Assembly (NCBI RefSeq): GCF_016864375.1
Contig: NZ_CP069354.1
Span: 4,546,001 to 4,610,000, forward strand
Direction of reading: 5' to 3'
Source: Microvirga sp. VF16
GTDB lineage: Bacteria; Pseudomonadota; Alphaproteobacteria; Rhizobiales; Beijerinckiaceae
DNA length: 64,000 nucleotides
Shown here: piece by piece, positions 52,481 through 59,640 of the stretch
Layout: each line of letters starts with the position of its first letter
Numbering within the stretch: position 1 is the first letter of the stretch
Position numbers and translations under genes: made by a program
The notes under the pieces: generated by a model
The model's input: the letters and a program-made list of their open reading frames with translations, nothing else
Told to the model about the DNA's origin: nothing
The model's database searches: none

Positions 52481-54310
52481 ATGAGGCAGGGTCTAGCGGA
52501 GAGGCGTCCACAGTCAACAGCGCTGCCGATCGAGATCGGCTTTCTGGCTCATCACGGGTACTCGCCGGAAACATTACGCCAAGCCGCGATCCTCGCCGAA
52601 TTCGCCGGTGTATCGGCCGACGAATTTCTGCTGAAGCATAACATCGTTCATGAGGACGATTTCTACCGCGCCCTTGCCGCCGAACTCCAACTGCCTTTTC
52701 TGGCAGCCCCTCGCCTGTCACGCTCGTCTGATTATCCCAACAGCATCCTGACGGGCATCGCTCCCTTGGCCGGTACGAAATCCGGGTTTGTGATGGCGCC
52801 TCGCGGCGCAGCACTCGCTCGTCTTTTCAGCACGTGGCCCAAGGGCCGGCCAGTTGCGATCTGTTCGCCATCACGGCTGAGAGACGCGGTCTTTCGCGCG
52901 CAAGCCCGGTGGATCGCCCATCGGGCTGCCTCGGATCTGGCCGAAAGGGCTCCTGATCTGGCAACCGATGTCAGCTATGCGCAGCTCGCCCTTCTCTTCA
53001 CCGTTCTGACACCGATCTCATTCGGAATCGGCCACGCTCCCGGGGTCACTCTCGCGATCATAGGCACGGCTTTGGGCCCTCTGTTCCTGGGCATGATCGT
53101 TCTGCGGCTCGCGGCCTCGTTCCTGAAGAACCCCGTCGAACCGGAAACCCTGCCGCCCCGCGCCGAGGATGCCGATCTGCCGGTCTATACGATCATTGCG
53201 GCACTCTACCGGGAGAAGCGGATCGCTGCCCGTCTCATCCATGCCTTGTCGCGGCTCGATTATCCCGCGGCCAAGCTCGACATCAAGCTCGTGCTCGAAG
53301 CTGACGATGAGGAGACGCAGGAGGCCCTTCGAGCCATCGATTTGCCAGGCGATGTCGAGATCATTGTCGCACCCAAGGGCGAGCCCCGTACCAAGCCGCG
53401 GGCGCTCAACGTCGCCCTGCCTCTGGCGCGGGGCCGCTATACGGTCATCTATGATGCCGAAGACGTGCCGGATTCCGGCCAATTGCGTCTGGCCGTGTCC
53501 CGGTTCGCCAACCTGCCGCGAAACGTCGCCTGCCTTCAGGCGCGCCTAACCATCGACAATACGGACGATTCCTGGATCACGCGGCTCTTCACCATCGAGT
53601 ATGCGGCGCTGTTCGATGTGTTCAATCCGGGACTCGCAGATATCGGAAGCCCTGTCCCCCTGGGCGGCACTTCGAACCACTTCCGCACAGCTGTCTTGAA
53701 AAACATCTTTGGTTGGGATGCCTGGAACGTCACCGAGGACGCTGATCTCGGTATTCGACTGGCGCGGCTTGGATATCAGGTGCAGGACCTCCCTTCTTCT
53801 ACGCTCGAAGAGGCACCAGGCACCTTAAGGGCCTGGATGCGGCAGCGAACCCGCTGGATGAAAGGCTTTGTCCAGACTGCGACCAGTCATTCGCGCAAGC
53901 CTTGGGTCCTGCTCCGGCAATTGGGCATCTGGCGCTTCTATGGCGCTCTCGTCCTGACCTGGGGCATCGTGCTCAGCGCCTTGGTTTATCCGCTCTTTTC
54001 CGTACTGTTCTTAGGTTCGTGGCTTTTCGGATCGCCCGACCTGCATACCTCGCACTGGGAAGTCGCCGGTCGTGCTTACAGTCTGACGCTGTTTTTCTAT
54101 GGTGCAGCCGCAATCACCATTCCGGCAATATTCGCCCTGCACAGGCGCCGTCTTTGGCGGCTTCTGCCCTGGGTGCTGCTGCTGCCGTTCTATTACGGGC
54201 TCGTGAGCGTCGCTGCCTGGAGAGGCTTATGGGAATTGGCGACAGCGACATTCCGATGGAACAAGACGAGCCATGGACACGCCCGGACCTCTCGAAGCGG
54301 ATTGGTTTAG
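52481..54310 (+). CDS. Membrane glycosyltransferase family 2 with MshEN-like N-terminus
   Basis: A 609-residue protein from ATG 52481. Residues about 20-80 (LRQAAILAEFAGVSADEFLLKHNIVHEDDF) resemble the MshEN/GspE-N fold known for binding cyclic di-GMP. Two membrane helices follow near 165-210. The GT2 domain carries DAEDVP (DxD-type), TEDADLGIRL and the QxxRW motif MRQRTRWMKGF, and further helices follow. This is the layout of processive beta-glycan synthases. The product is probably an exopolysaccharide whose synthesis is controlled by c-di-GMP, which is an inference. Confidence 0.8.
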   Translation: MRQGLAERRPQSTALPIEIGFLAHHGYSPETLRQAAILAEFAGVSADEFLLKHNIVHEDDFYRALAAELQLPFLAAPRLSRSSDYPNSILTGIAPLAGTKSGFVMAPRGAALARLFSTWPKGRPVAICSPSRLRDAVFRAQARWIAHRAASDLAERAPDLATDVSYAQLALLFTVLTPISFGIGHAPGVTLAIIGTALGPLFLGMIVLRLAASFLKNPVEPETLPPRAEDADLPVYTIIAALYREKRIAARLIHALSRLDYPAAKLDIKLVLEADDEETQEALRAIDLPGDVEIIVAPKGEPRTKPRALNVALPLARGRYTVIYDAEDVPDSGQLRLAVSRFANLPRNVACLQARLTIDNTDDSWITRLFTIEYAALFDVFNPGLADIGSPVPLGGTSNHFRTAVLKNIFGWDAWNVTEDADLGIRLARLGYQVQDLPSSTLEEAPGTLRAWMRQRTRWMKGFVQTATSHSRKPWVLLRQLGIWRFYGALVLTWGIVLSALVYPLFSVLFLGSWLFGSPDLHTSHWEVAGRAYSLTLFFYGAAAITIPAIFALHRRRLWRLLPWVLLLPFYYGLVSVAAWRGLWELATATFRWNKTSHGHARTSRSGLV

Positions 54311-54474
54311 AAGCACCAGGCGAGCGTCGTCAGCACCAGATCGTTGAAGACCGCGCCACCGTGGCGCCACCACAGGAGACCGCCGGACACGACAAGACAC
54401 AGGATTGCGCCGGCGATAAGCCCCATACGGGCCCGCCGTTCCTGCTGATCGGTTTGTCCAGTCTCGACGCTCAT
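54307..54474 (-). CDS. Small single-helix membrane protein
   Basis: About 55 residues from ATG 54474 (MSVETGQTDQQ), with one hydrophobic helix (MGLIAGAILCLVVSGGLLWW) and a short Asn/Leu-rich tail. The frame is open to 54531. It lies between the recD2-like gene's stop and the convergent glycosyltransferase, overlapping the latter's stop by four bases. I do not recognise a family; it might be a genuine small gene of unknown function. Confidence 0.45.
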   Translation of the reverse strand: MSVETGQTDQQERRARMGLIAGAILCLVVSGGLLWWRHGGAVFNDLVLTTLAWCF

Positions 54475-54541
54475 CCCTGCTTGTCCCAAAAGGCGCTGCG
54501 AGAGACCCAATATAGAGGCCCCTCGCGTCAAGGAAAAGAGT

Positions 54542-56731
54542 TCAGGCCTGCAACCAGTTCCGCAGCCTGGAGAGGCGCGGTTCTTCCTCGTGCGTAACAG
54601 CCTGGGCCAAGGCGGCGCGGCTTCCGACCAGGACGACGAGGCGGCTCGCCCGCGTCACGCCCGTATAAAGGAGCTTGCGCCGCAGCATGGAAGCCTGCTG
54701 CAGCGCCACCGGGATAATCACCGCCGGATATTCCGACCCTTGCGCCTTGTGGATCGTCACCGCATAGGCGAGCGCCAGTTCGTCGAGCTCCTTGAGGGTG
54801 TAGACCACGAGCCGATCGTCGAAGGCGACCGTGAGTTCCCCGTGATCCCGGTTCACTTCACGCACGATGCCGACCTCGCCGTTATAGACGTCCCGATCAT
54901 AGTCGTTGCGAACCTGCATGACCTTGTCGCCGGGGCCATAGATCCAGCCGGCGCGGTGCAGGCTCTCGGGCCCTGGCGGATTGAAGATCTGCTGCAATTC
55001 GCCGTTCAGCATATGCGTTCCGAGCCGCCCGCGATTCATCGGGCACAGCACCTGCACGTCGCGCACGGGATCGAGACCGAACTTTCTCGGGATGCGGTCA
55101 CGCATCAGGATCGTCATTTTTGCCATCGCATCGGCCGGCGTGTCGGCCTCGACGAAATAGAGATCCGAGTCCGGCTGGTGCGAGAGATCGGGCACGAGGC
55201 CGCGATTGATCGCATGAGCCACCGTGATGATGCGGCTTTCCCGCTCCTGCCGAAAAACCTCCTTCAGATGCACGATCGGGACGGCATCGGAAGCGATGAT
55301 GTCGGAGAGAATCTGCCCGGGACCGATGGAGGGAAGCTGATCGACGTCGCCGACGAGGAGCAGGCAGGCTTCATCCGGCAGGGCGCGAAGAACCGCCGCC
55401 ATGAGACGGATGTCGAGCATCGAGGCTTCGTCCACCACGAGGAGGTTGCAGTCGAGTGGCGCCTTGGCGTTGCGCCGGAACCCGCCCTCGGAGGCTTCGA
55501 GAAGCCGGTGCACAGTCTTGGCGGGAAAGCCTGTGCTCTCGGCCAGTCGCTTTGCCGCGCGCCCGGTCGGCGCGCAAAGAGCCACCTGCAATTCATGCTT
55601 CGTGCACAGATGTGTCAGGCTCCGGATGAGCGTGGTCTTGCCGACACCCGGACCGCCAGTGACGACAAGCACCTTCGCCTGACAGGAGGCGATGAGCGCC
55701 TCGCGCTGACTGACCGAATAGAAGACGCCCGTGGCGGCCTCGGCTTCAGCGACCACCTGCGCGGGATCGAGCCCGCGCCAGGGGTGGAAGCCCTGCGCGA
55801 TTTCCTTCAGACGCTGCGCGATGAAAAGCTCGGCGCCGTAAAGGCTTTTGAGAAAGATGCAGCGATGTCGATCGAGCTCGTCGGCGACGAGCTGGCCCGC
55901 CGCACATTGCGCATCGAGCACCGGTGCTAGCTGAGCCTTCGGCACTTCAAGCAGAACGCTTGCCTGCTGCAACAGCGCTTCGGCCGGCAACCCGGAATGT
56001 CCCTCCTTCACGGCCTCGGATAGAACATTGGTGAGCCCGGCCTGTAGCCGGATGTCGGCCGTCGGCGCGATGACGAGCTGCATGGCGACCTGATCGGCCA
56101 GCGTGAATTCGAAACCGGGAATGTCGAGGGCAAGCCGGTAGGGATTGGCCGAGATGATGTCGATGGCTCCGACGCCATAGGCGCGGTAGATGCGCGTGAG
56201 CAGAAAGCCGCCGATCCCATGAGCATTGAGGAAGGTCGCGATGTCCTTCAGGGCGCGATGCTCGGCCCAGGCCTCGCCGATGCTGAGCGCCCTCGCCATG
56301 CTGATGCCGTGTACGCGGGTCAGCTCGTGCGGCTTCTTCTCGATGACGTCGAGAATGCGCGATCCGAAGGAAGTGATAAGCCGTTGCGCAAGTGTAGGAC
56401 CGACACCTTTCAGGAGACTGGAGCCGAGAAAGCGCTGGAGATCTTCTGCGGTCGCCGGGGCCGAGGTCTTCAGCTCATTGGCACTGAACTGAACACCATG
56501 ATTGCGATCGTGTAACCACTCACCGCTCGCCTCGACGACTTCGCCGATGGCGACCGATGGCGCATGGCCGACAACGGCGACGGGCTTGCGGTGCCCGCGC
56601 GCCTTGACGCGCAGCACGCAGAAGCCGGTCTCATCATTGTGAAATGTCACACGCTCGATGGAGCCGACGAGGTGTTCGGAGAGGGATAAAGCGTCCTGAC
56701 TGGCCGCAGTGAGAGCGGAGGATTTCGGCAT
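54542..56731 (-). CDS. recD2: RecD2-like ATP-dependent DNA helicase
   Basis: A 729-residue superfamily 1B helicase. The N-terminal OB-like and helix-hairpin-helix part (about 1-290) includes FLGSSLLKGVGPTLAQRLI. Walker A TGGPGVGKTT is at 358-367, APTGRAAKRL is motif Ia, and VVDEASMLD is at 432-440. The C-terminal UvrD-like part has TIHKAQGSEYP. RecD2 is a 5'-3' helicase that works outside RecBCD. It lies immediately downstream of the putative annealing-protein gene, separated by a strong terminator, on the same strand. No LexA box was found at its own start. Confidence 0.9.
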   Translation of the reverse strand: MPKSSALTAASQDALSLSEHLVGSIERVTFHNDETGFCVLRVKARGHRKPVAVVGHAPSVAIGEVVEASGEWLHDRNHGVQFSANELKTSAPATAEDLQRFLGSSLLKGVGPTLAQRLITSFGSRILDVIEKKPHELTRVHGISMARALSIGEAWAEHRALKDIATFLNAHGIGGFLLTRIYRAYGVGAIDIISANPYRLALDIPGFEFTLADQVAMQLVIAPTADIRLQAGLTNVLSEAVKEGHSGLPAEALLQQASVLLEVPKAQLAPVLDAQCAAGQLVADELDRHRCIFLKSLYGAELFIAQRLKEIAQGFHPWRGLDPAQVVAEAEAATGVFYSVSQREALIASCQAKVLVVTGGPGVGKTTLIRSLTHLCTKHELQVALCAPTGRAAKRLAESTGFPAKTVHRLLEASEGGFRRNAKAPLDCNLLVVDEASMLDIRLMAAVLRALPDEACLLLVGDVDQLPSIGPGQILSDIIASDAVPIVHLKEVFRQERESRIITVAHAINRGLVPDLSHQPDSDLYFVEADTPADAMAKMTILMRDRIPRKFGLDPVRDVQVLCPMNRGRLGTHMLNGELQQIFNPPGPESLHRAGWIYGPGDKVMQVRNDYDRDVYNGEVGIVREVNRDHGELTVAFDDRLVVYTLKELDELALAYAVTIHKAQGSEYPAVIIPVALQQASMLRRKLLYTGVTRASRLVVLVGSRAALAQAVTHEEEPRLSRLRNWLQA

Positions 56732-56778
56732 CGATCAGAAAGACCAGGAGCGCCGGGACGCTTCCGCGGGAAGAAAAA

Positions 56779-56810
56779 TGGACGAGATGACTTTCAAGTC
56801 ATCTCGTCCA
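56779..56810 (-). terminator. Rho-independent terminator after the 221-aa gene
   Basis: TGGACGAGATGACTT and AAGTCATCTCGTCCA form a perfect 15-bp inverted repeat with only two bases between, and on the minus strand it is followed by TTTTTCTTCC. It lies 16 bp after the stop of the gene at 56826-57491 and before the recD2 start. Confidence 0.85.
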
Positions 56811-56825
56811 TGATCGCAGCGAAAT

Positions 56826-57491
56826 TTAGGCTGCCTTCTTGGTCGGCCAGCCGAGTTCAACGAGACGCGCCTTAGCGAAGTCGCGGATCTCGTCGCGGAT
56901 GCCTTCCGGCAGATCGGCGAGAATCTTCTGCGTGTCGGCATGGAGCATCAGGTCCGTGACCGCATTGATGGTTTTGGCCTTCTTGATCTTCGCCTTCAGA
57001 TCATCCTCGATCTTGCCCTCGGTAGCCGTCACTTCAACCTTGCCTTTCTGCGGCTCGGTCTTCTCAAGTTCCACATGCGGATCGGCATAGCCTGGACGGC
57101 CCTGCTTGAACTCGTCGGCCTCTTCCTCGGAATAGACATAGCCGTGCAGCTCGATGAGCTTGAGGATCACACGGTCCTTCGCGCGCTTTTCGGCCATGGC
57201 ATAGACATAGGCCGCCTGCTTGCCGGAGACGCGGTAGTTCACGCCGATCAGCGCCTCGCCGATCGACCATTCGACGCGATCGCCCATATGGCCGGTCACC
57301 TGGATCACGGCCTCGTCGCGCTCGGCGCGAATGATCTTCGGTTCGTCGAAGACGACCTTCGCCTGGGCGGCGATACGCTCGAGGGTCTTGTGATAGATGA
57401 CGGCCGTGCCCTGGACGCGCCAGACGTTCCCGGCCATCGGCTCGCCGAATTTCGCAAGCACCTCGGAAATCTTCTTGTCCGTCGTATTCAT
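56826..57491 (-). CDS. Unrecognised 221-aa protein, possibly a phage-type ssDNA-annealing protein
   Basis: A 221-residue soluble protein. The N-terminal domain (about 1-130) has TAVIYHKTLERIAAQAKVVF, VTGHMGDRVEWSIGEAL and QAAYVYAMAEKRAKDRVIL. The charged linker (about 130-165) and a Lys-rich C-terminal domain (KIKKAKTINAVTDLMLHAD) follow. The pattern of a beta-rich part closed by an AEKRAKDRVILKL helix reminds me of phage recombination proteins of the Rad52/Erf kind, but I cannot assign a family. A perfect LexA box lies 74 bp upstream, and it ends at a strong terminator. Alternative: a domain of unknown function conserved in Rhizobiales phages and chromosomes. Confidence 0.55.
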   Translation of the reverse strand: MNTTDKKISEVLAKFGEPMAGNVWRVQGTAVIYHKTLERIAAQAKVVFDEPKIIRAERDEAVIQVTGHMGDRVEWSIGEALIGVNYRVSGKQAAYVYAMAEKRAKDRVILKLIELHGYVYSEEEADEFKQGRPGYADPHVELEKTEPQKGKVEVTATEGKIEDDLKAKIKKAKTINAVTDLMLHADTQKILADLPEGIRDEIRDFAKARLVELGWPTKKAA

Positions 57492-57564
57492 CCTCGATCC
57501 TAACTTTCTCAGAGGCCCGCAAATCGGTGACGCGCTCTTGTCGCAGCCTTGTCTCGGCAGGCGC

Positions 57565-57579
57565 GTTCGTTGTTTGTTC
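57565..57579 (-). promoter_or_regulatory. LexA box (SOS) for the 221-aa gene
   Basis: GTTCGTTGTTTGTTC fits the alphaproteobacterial direct-repeat SOS box GTTC-N7-GTTC exactly. It ends 74 bp before the start of the 221-aa gene (57491, minus strand). Confidence 0.85.
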
Positions 57580-57758
57580 TATACCAAATTTAGGGCTCTT
57601 GGTCCACTTTTACGCGCGCGCGATGGAGAAATATCTCCATATTTATCAGTCACTTAAATCATGCGCTATTTTGTCCTAAGGACGTGAAGCTGAGCCTTAA
57701 GATGGTGCGGTGACATCCTGTCTTCGAGAGCCGCCGAAAGTTTGACCTCCATCATATC

Positions 57759-57773
57759 GTTCTATATATGTTC
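57759..57773 (+). promoter_or_regulatory. LexA box (SOS) for the TnsA-like gene
   Basis: GTTCTATATATGTTC fits GTTC-N7-GTTC exactly. It ends 80 bp before ATG 57854 of the TnsA-like gene. Confidence 0.85.
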
Positions 57774-57853
57774 TCATCACATAGTGAGGTTATGAGCTAC
57801 CGGAATGCTGGGTGGCCTGGCCGTCTTTTTGAAAAGCCAAGCTGGAGGCTCCG

Positions 57854-58504
57854 ATGTCCGCGCAAGCGCTCCTCGACCTTTCGGACCGGCGCCCTGCCCG
57901 CCGCCCGGGAACACGCCGGGCGCAGAAGCGCCCTTCCATGCCACTCACGCGCAACGCTTTGATCGCGGACTATCTCGCGCTTTGCGAACTGGATGCCGAA
58001 GTGGAATCCCTGCGCGCGCCCGCCGATCCGGCCACCTTTGTCATCGGCGAGGAGACCGTCGAACATGTGGCCGACTTCGAGATCGTCAGGGATGGCACGG
58101 CCTATCTGGTCGACGTGATGACGGATGACGACCTGCTGAACCATCCGCTACGTGCCGCAGCTATCCATGGCATCACCTCTTCGGACGGCAAGCCCTTCCT
58201 CATTGAGACAGCGGCCAGCATCCGGGCCGAGCCGCGCTTCACGACCATGCGCCTCATCATGGCCTGCAAACGCACACCTGTGACGGCTGGCGACCGGGTG
58301 CGCGCTCTGCATCAGCTCGACGAGATGGGAACCATGCGGCTGGTGGATTGCGCCAGCGCCGTCATGAACACGCAGGATGGCGTGGCGGCGATTCTCGCGC
58401 TGGCCTGCGAGGGACTGATCGCGGTCGATATCAGCCGCCCCATTCTGCCGGAAACGCAGGTGCGCCGTCGCCGCCTGCCCTACACCGATCCGTTTGCTTT
58501 CTAG
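57854..58504 (+). CDS. TnsA-endonuclease-like protein with degenerate active site
   Basis: A 216-residue protein; GGAGG stands six bases before the ATG. The middle, ELDAEVESLRAPADPATFVI, then HVADFEIVRDGTAYLVDVMTDDD, matches the layout of TnsA-type PD-(D/E)xK nucleases (E-x-V, PDF, then IEVK), followed by a C-terminal winged-helix-like part with HQLDEMGTMRLVD and AILALACEGLIAVD. The catalytic Asp of the PDF element (here ADF) is kept, but the E-x-K is replaced by V-D-V-M, so cleavage is doubtful. A LexA box precedes it. It may be a structural or regulatory relative rather than a transposase. Distant similarity by eye only. Confidence 0.5.
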   Translation: MSAQALLDLSDRRPARRPGTRRAQKRPSMPLTRNALIADYLALCELDAEVESLRAPADPATFVIGEETVEHVADFEIVRDGTAYLVDVMTDDDLLNHPLRAAAIHGITSSDGKPFLIETAASIRAEPRFTTMRLIMACKRTPVTAGDRVRALHQLDEMGTMRLVDCASAVMNTQDGVAAILALACEGLIAVDISRPILPETQVRRRRLPYTDPFAF

Positions 58505-58535
58505 AGCATCGGACCCACTTTTGGGTCCGATGCTC
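58504..58535. repeat. Perfect 14-bp hairpin after the TnsA-like gene
   Basis: GAGCATCGGACCCA and TGGGTCCGATGCTC surround CTTT. It begins at the stop codon of the TnsA-like gene. This GAGCATCGGACCCA-type hairpin looks like a family of short dispersed palindromes. It may end transcription or be a REP-like element. Confidence 0.75.
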
Positions 58536-58548
58536 CACTCTTTGAAGA

Positions 58549-58639
58549 GCGCATCGTTGGGTGCGGACCCGAAGGGCCGCGTCAGCGAAAACCGGATCCA
58601 CTTTTCACTGACGTGGCCCTCTGGGTCCGCACGATGCGC
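58549..58639. repeat. Larger imperfect palindrome at the Mre11-like gene end
   Basis: GCGCATCGT at the left and ACGATGCGC at the right enclose GTGCGGACCC / GGGTCCGCAC and further arms around GGATCCACTTTTCACTGAC. It runs up to the stop codon of the Mre11-like gene. With the hairpin at 58504 it separates the two convergent genes. Confidence 0.7.
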
Positions 58640-59640
58640 TAAGACTGAGCGGCGTGGCGCTCCACCGCCTCGCCGAGAAGTGAGCGCACGATGGCGCGCA
58701 CCGCATCCGGCGTATCGTCAGCCGCGAACTTCGCCTCGATCTCGTCGCGGATGATGGATCCGTCGCCACTGCGCTTCAGCTCCGTCGAGGATTCAGCCTG
58801 TAGCAAAGTGACGAAGGCGCTCTCGATCTCCTGCGCCACGACATCACCGTCGGCCGCGTCGACCACACGTCCGGTCAGATCGAAGACATTGCTTTCGAAC
58901 GGCAGCGCCTGCGGCGTCAGTTCGCCACCAACATCCAGGATCCAGGCGCGTGGAACATGATTCACGAGATCGACGGACTGGCGCGTGATATTGCCGGGAT
59001 TCATCCAGCGCGTCCGGCCGGCCAGAATGGATTTCTGCGCCTTGTGAATGTGCCCGTTGATCAGAACATCGCAGCCCTCGACGGCAAAGGGCGGCACCGC
59101 TCCCGGATAGCCGCCGTCAAAGGCAATGTCGTGATGGCTGAACCATGCATGGAGATCGACGCCGGAGAAGGAGCCGCGCGCATCGGTCGGGATCGCCTGG
59201 CCGAAAGGAGTCATGCCGATGCCGATGCGCTGTGTGCCGACCTGGAACTCGGTCACGGGAGCCGATGTCGCGACCACATCGACCACATCGCATAAGCCCA
59301 ACAGTGCCAGCGAGTCGCTGTCGGTGAGTGTCGTGTGCTGGATATCGTGATTGCCGACATTGACGATGGGCCGATGGCGAAAGCCTTTGAGAACGCGGAT
59401 GAGCTGGTTCTTGAGTGCTTCATCGGTCTCGACCGGCCGGTCGAACAGATCGCCCAGGATCACGACCGCAAGCTGCCGTTCGTTGGCGATGGCGACGCAG
59501 CGCTCGAGCTTGCCGAGTACGGCCTGAGGCCAGACGACATCCTTGCGCCGCCCCGGACGTCGTGAGCCCACATGCGGGTCCCCGATCACGAGGATACCGT
59601 TGCATTGGATCGCGGGAAGACGATCTCCGGACAGGATCAT
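58639..59640 (-). CDS. Mre11/SbcD-like DNA repair exonuclease
   Basis: A 333-residue calcineurin-like phosphoesterase from ATG 59640. Metal motifs are in order: IGDPHVGS (D21, H23), ILGDLFDRP (GD at 63-64), NVGNHDI (G96-D99), WFSHHDI (H169-H170) and INGHIHKAQ (GHIH at 196-199). The C-terminal part (about 250-333) is helical and could bind the Rad50-like coiled coil. It overlaps the permuted Rad50-like gene by ATGA, giving a translationally coupled nuclease-ATPase pair. It is expected to process double-strand ends with 3'-5' exo- or endonuclease activity. It is shorter and simpler than SbcD of E. coli. Confidence 0.85.
   Translation of the reverse strand: MILSGDRLPAIQCNGILVIGDPHVGSRRPGRRKDVVWPQAVLGKLERCVAIANERQLAVVILGDLFDRPVETDEALKNQLIRVLKGFRHRPIVNVGNHDIQHTTLTDSDSLALLGLCDVVDVVATSAPVTEFQVGTQRIGIGMTPFGQAIPTDARGSFSGVDLHAWFSHHDIAFDGGYPGAVPPFAVEGCDVLINGHIHKAQKSILAGRTRWMNPGNITRQSVDLVNHVPRAWILDVGGELTPQALPFESNVFDLTGRVVDAADGDVVAQEIESAFVTLLQAESSTELKRSGDGSIIRDEIEAKFAADDTPDAVRAIVRSLLGEAVERHAAQS

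Larger units (their letters stand above)
57492..57853. promoter_or_regulatory. Divergent SOS promoter region
   Basis: A 362-bp gap between divergent starts, holding two separate perfect LexA boxes, one nearer each gene. The middle part (57600-57720) is AT-rich and contains no gene I can support. The two boxes are 194 bp apart, so each promoter probably has its own. Confidence 0.75.
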
